From Burkholderiaceae bacterium (lineage in GTDB: Bacteria > Pseudomonadota > Gammaproteobacteria > Burkholderiales > Burkholderiaceae): DNA of 6,450 bases. The DNA lies in assembly GCA_947373615.1 (NCBI GenBank), contig CANBYN010000106.1, positions 1 to 6,450 of the forward strand, given 5' to 3'. The notes beneath the pieces were generated by a model, which searched no databases, was not told the origin of the DNA, and saw only the letters and a list, made by a program, of their open reading frames with translations. The position numbers and the translations under genes were made by a program. This document shows, in pieces, positions 6,253 through 6,450 of this stretch. How positions within the stretch are numbered: position 1 is the first letter of the stretch; every line of letters starts with the position of its first letter.

Positions 6253-6450
6253 AATGGGTGCTTCCTGTTGTTGCTGTTGCTGAAGGTGCAACAGGTTTGG
6301 CATTAATAATTCTGCCATCACTTGTGGGGCGATTGTTGCTAGGTGAGGAATTAATTGGCATCGCTGTACCTGTTGCACGCGTGGCCGGAATTGCCTTGAA
6401 CGCGTTAGCGCTTGTCTGCTTGTCGGGCGTACCACTACTTGGCATGTTGA
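6249..6450 (+). CDS. Small multi-spanning membrane protein, 3'-truncated by window edge
   Basis: The frame from the ATG at 6249 stays open to the window end, giving 67 visible residues. GGGG at 6237-6240 sits eight bases ahead as a ribosome binding site. The sequence is strongly hydrophobic: a first membrane segment from about residue 3 to 26, containing AEGATGLALIILPSLVGRLL, a short polar turn (GEEL, 32-35), then a second hydrophobic stretch with PVARVAGIALNALAL (41-55) running to the edge. The pattern resembles small uncharacterised inner-membrane proteins, often about 120-130 residues, with a conserved A-E-x-A-T-G-L and V-A-R-V-A-G-I-A; this is from memory of the family and no function is known to me. 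It lies 55 bases after the sulfatase in the same direction, so it is probably co-transcribed. The opposite-strand frames over this stretch are shadows. Confidence 0.7.
   Translation, partial: MKWVLPVVAVAEGATGLALIILPSLVGRLLLGEELIGIAVPVARVAGIALNALALVCLSGVPLLGML

Noticed and set aside
6221..6445. Minus-strand open frames at the right end
   Set aside because: They have Ser/Thr/Pro- or Gln-rich low-complexity translations and lie opposite the hydrophobic frame from 6249, which has a ribosome binding site and membrane-protein pattern.

Overview
The window looks like chromosomal DNA of a Gram-negative bacterium. It contains an outer-membrane TolC-family channel and Sec-type signal peptides on two exported proteins. 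The AT-leaning coding sequence, short gaps and protein style resemble a Burkholderiales freshwater organism such as Polynucleobacter. That genus guess is an inference from impression, not a database result. All genes I can support lie on the + strand.

Layout: (1) positions 2-841 are the 3' two-thirds or so of a TolC-family outer-membrane efflux gene whose start lies before the window. (2) One base later begins a small exported protein of unknown function (843-1196), probably co-transcribed with it. (3) A 128-base gap leads to an MFS transporter of the MJ1317-like type (1325-2500). (4) After 41 bases comes a cation diffusion facilitator with a complete set of metal ligands, probably a zinc or similar divalent-cation exporter (2542-3438). 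(5) A 250-base non-coding region holds a near-consensus sigma70 promoter and, upstream of it, an 11-base-period direct repeat resembling a PhoB box. (6) Next is a large secreted Cys-type arylsulfatase (3689-6193). (7) A 14-codon mini-ORF with a strong ribosome binding site follows; its stop overlaps the start of a small membrane protein that runs off the window (6249-6450).

The first half is therefore a transport block: an outer-membrane efflux channel, an inner-membrane MFS permease and a divalent-metal exporter. A role in metal or toxicant efflux is plausible for the block, but only the CDF has residues that show metal handling. The second half is a separate unit for hydrolysing sulfate esters (or possibly phosphate esters) in the periplasm, with its own promoter. 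The sulfatase gene uses clearly more G/C-ending codons than the transport genes, which suggests separate acquisition or stronger codon selection.

I found no RNA genes, mobile elements, CRISPR arrays or convincing intrinsic terminators. I see no evidence of a wholly new system. The points most worth a second look are the Pho-box-like operator before the sulfatase, the coupled mini-ORF after it, and the unrecognised exported protein behind the TolC gene.
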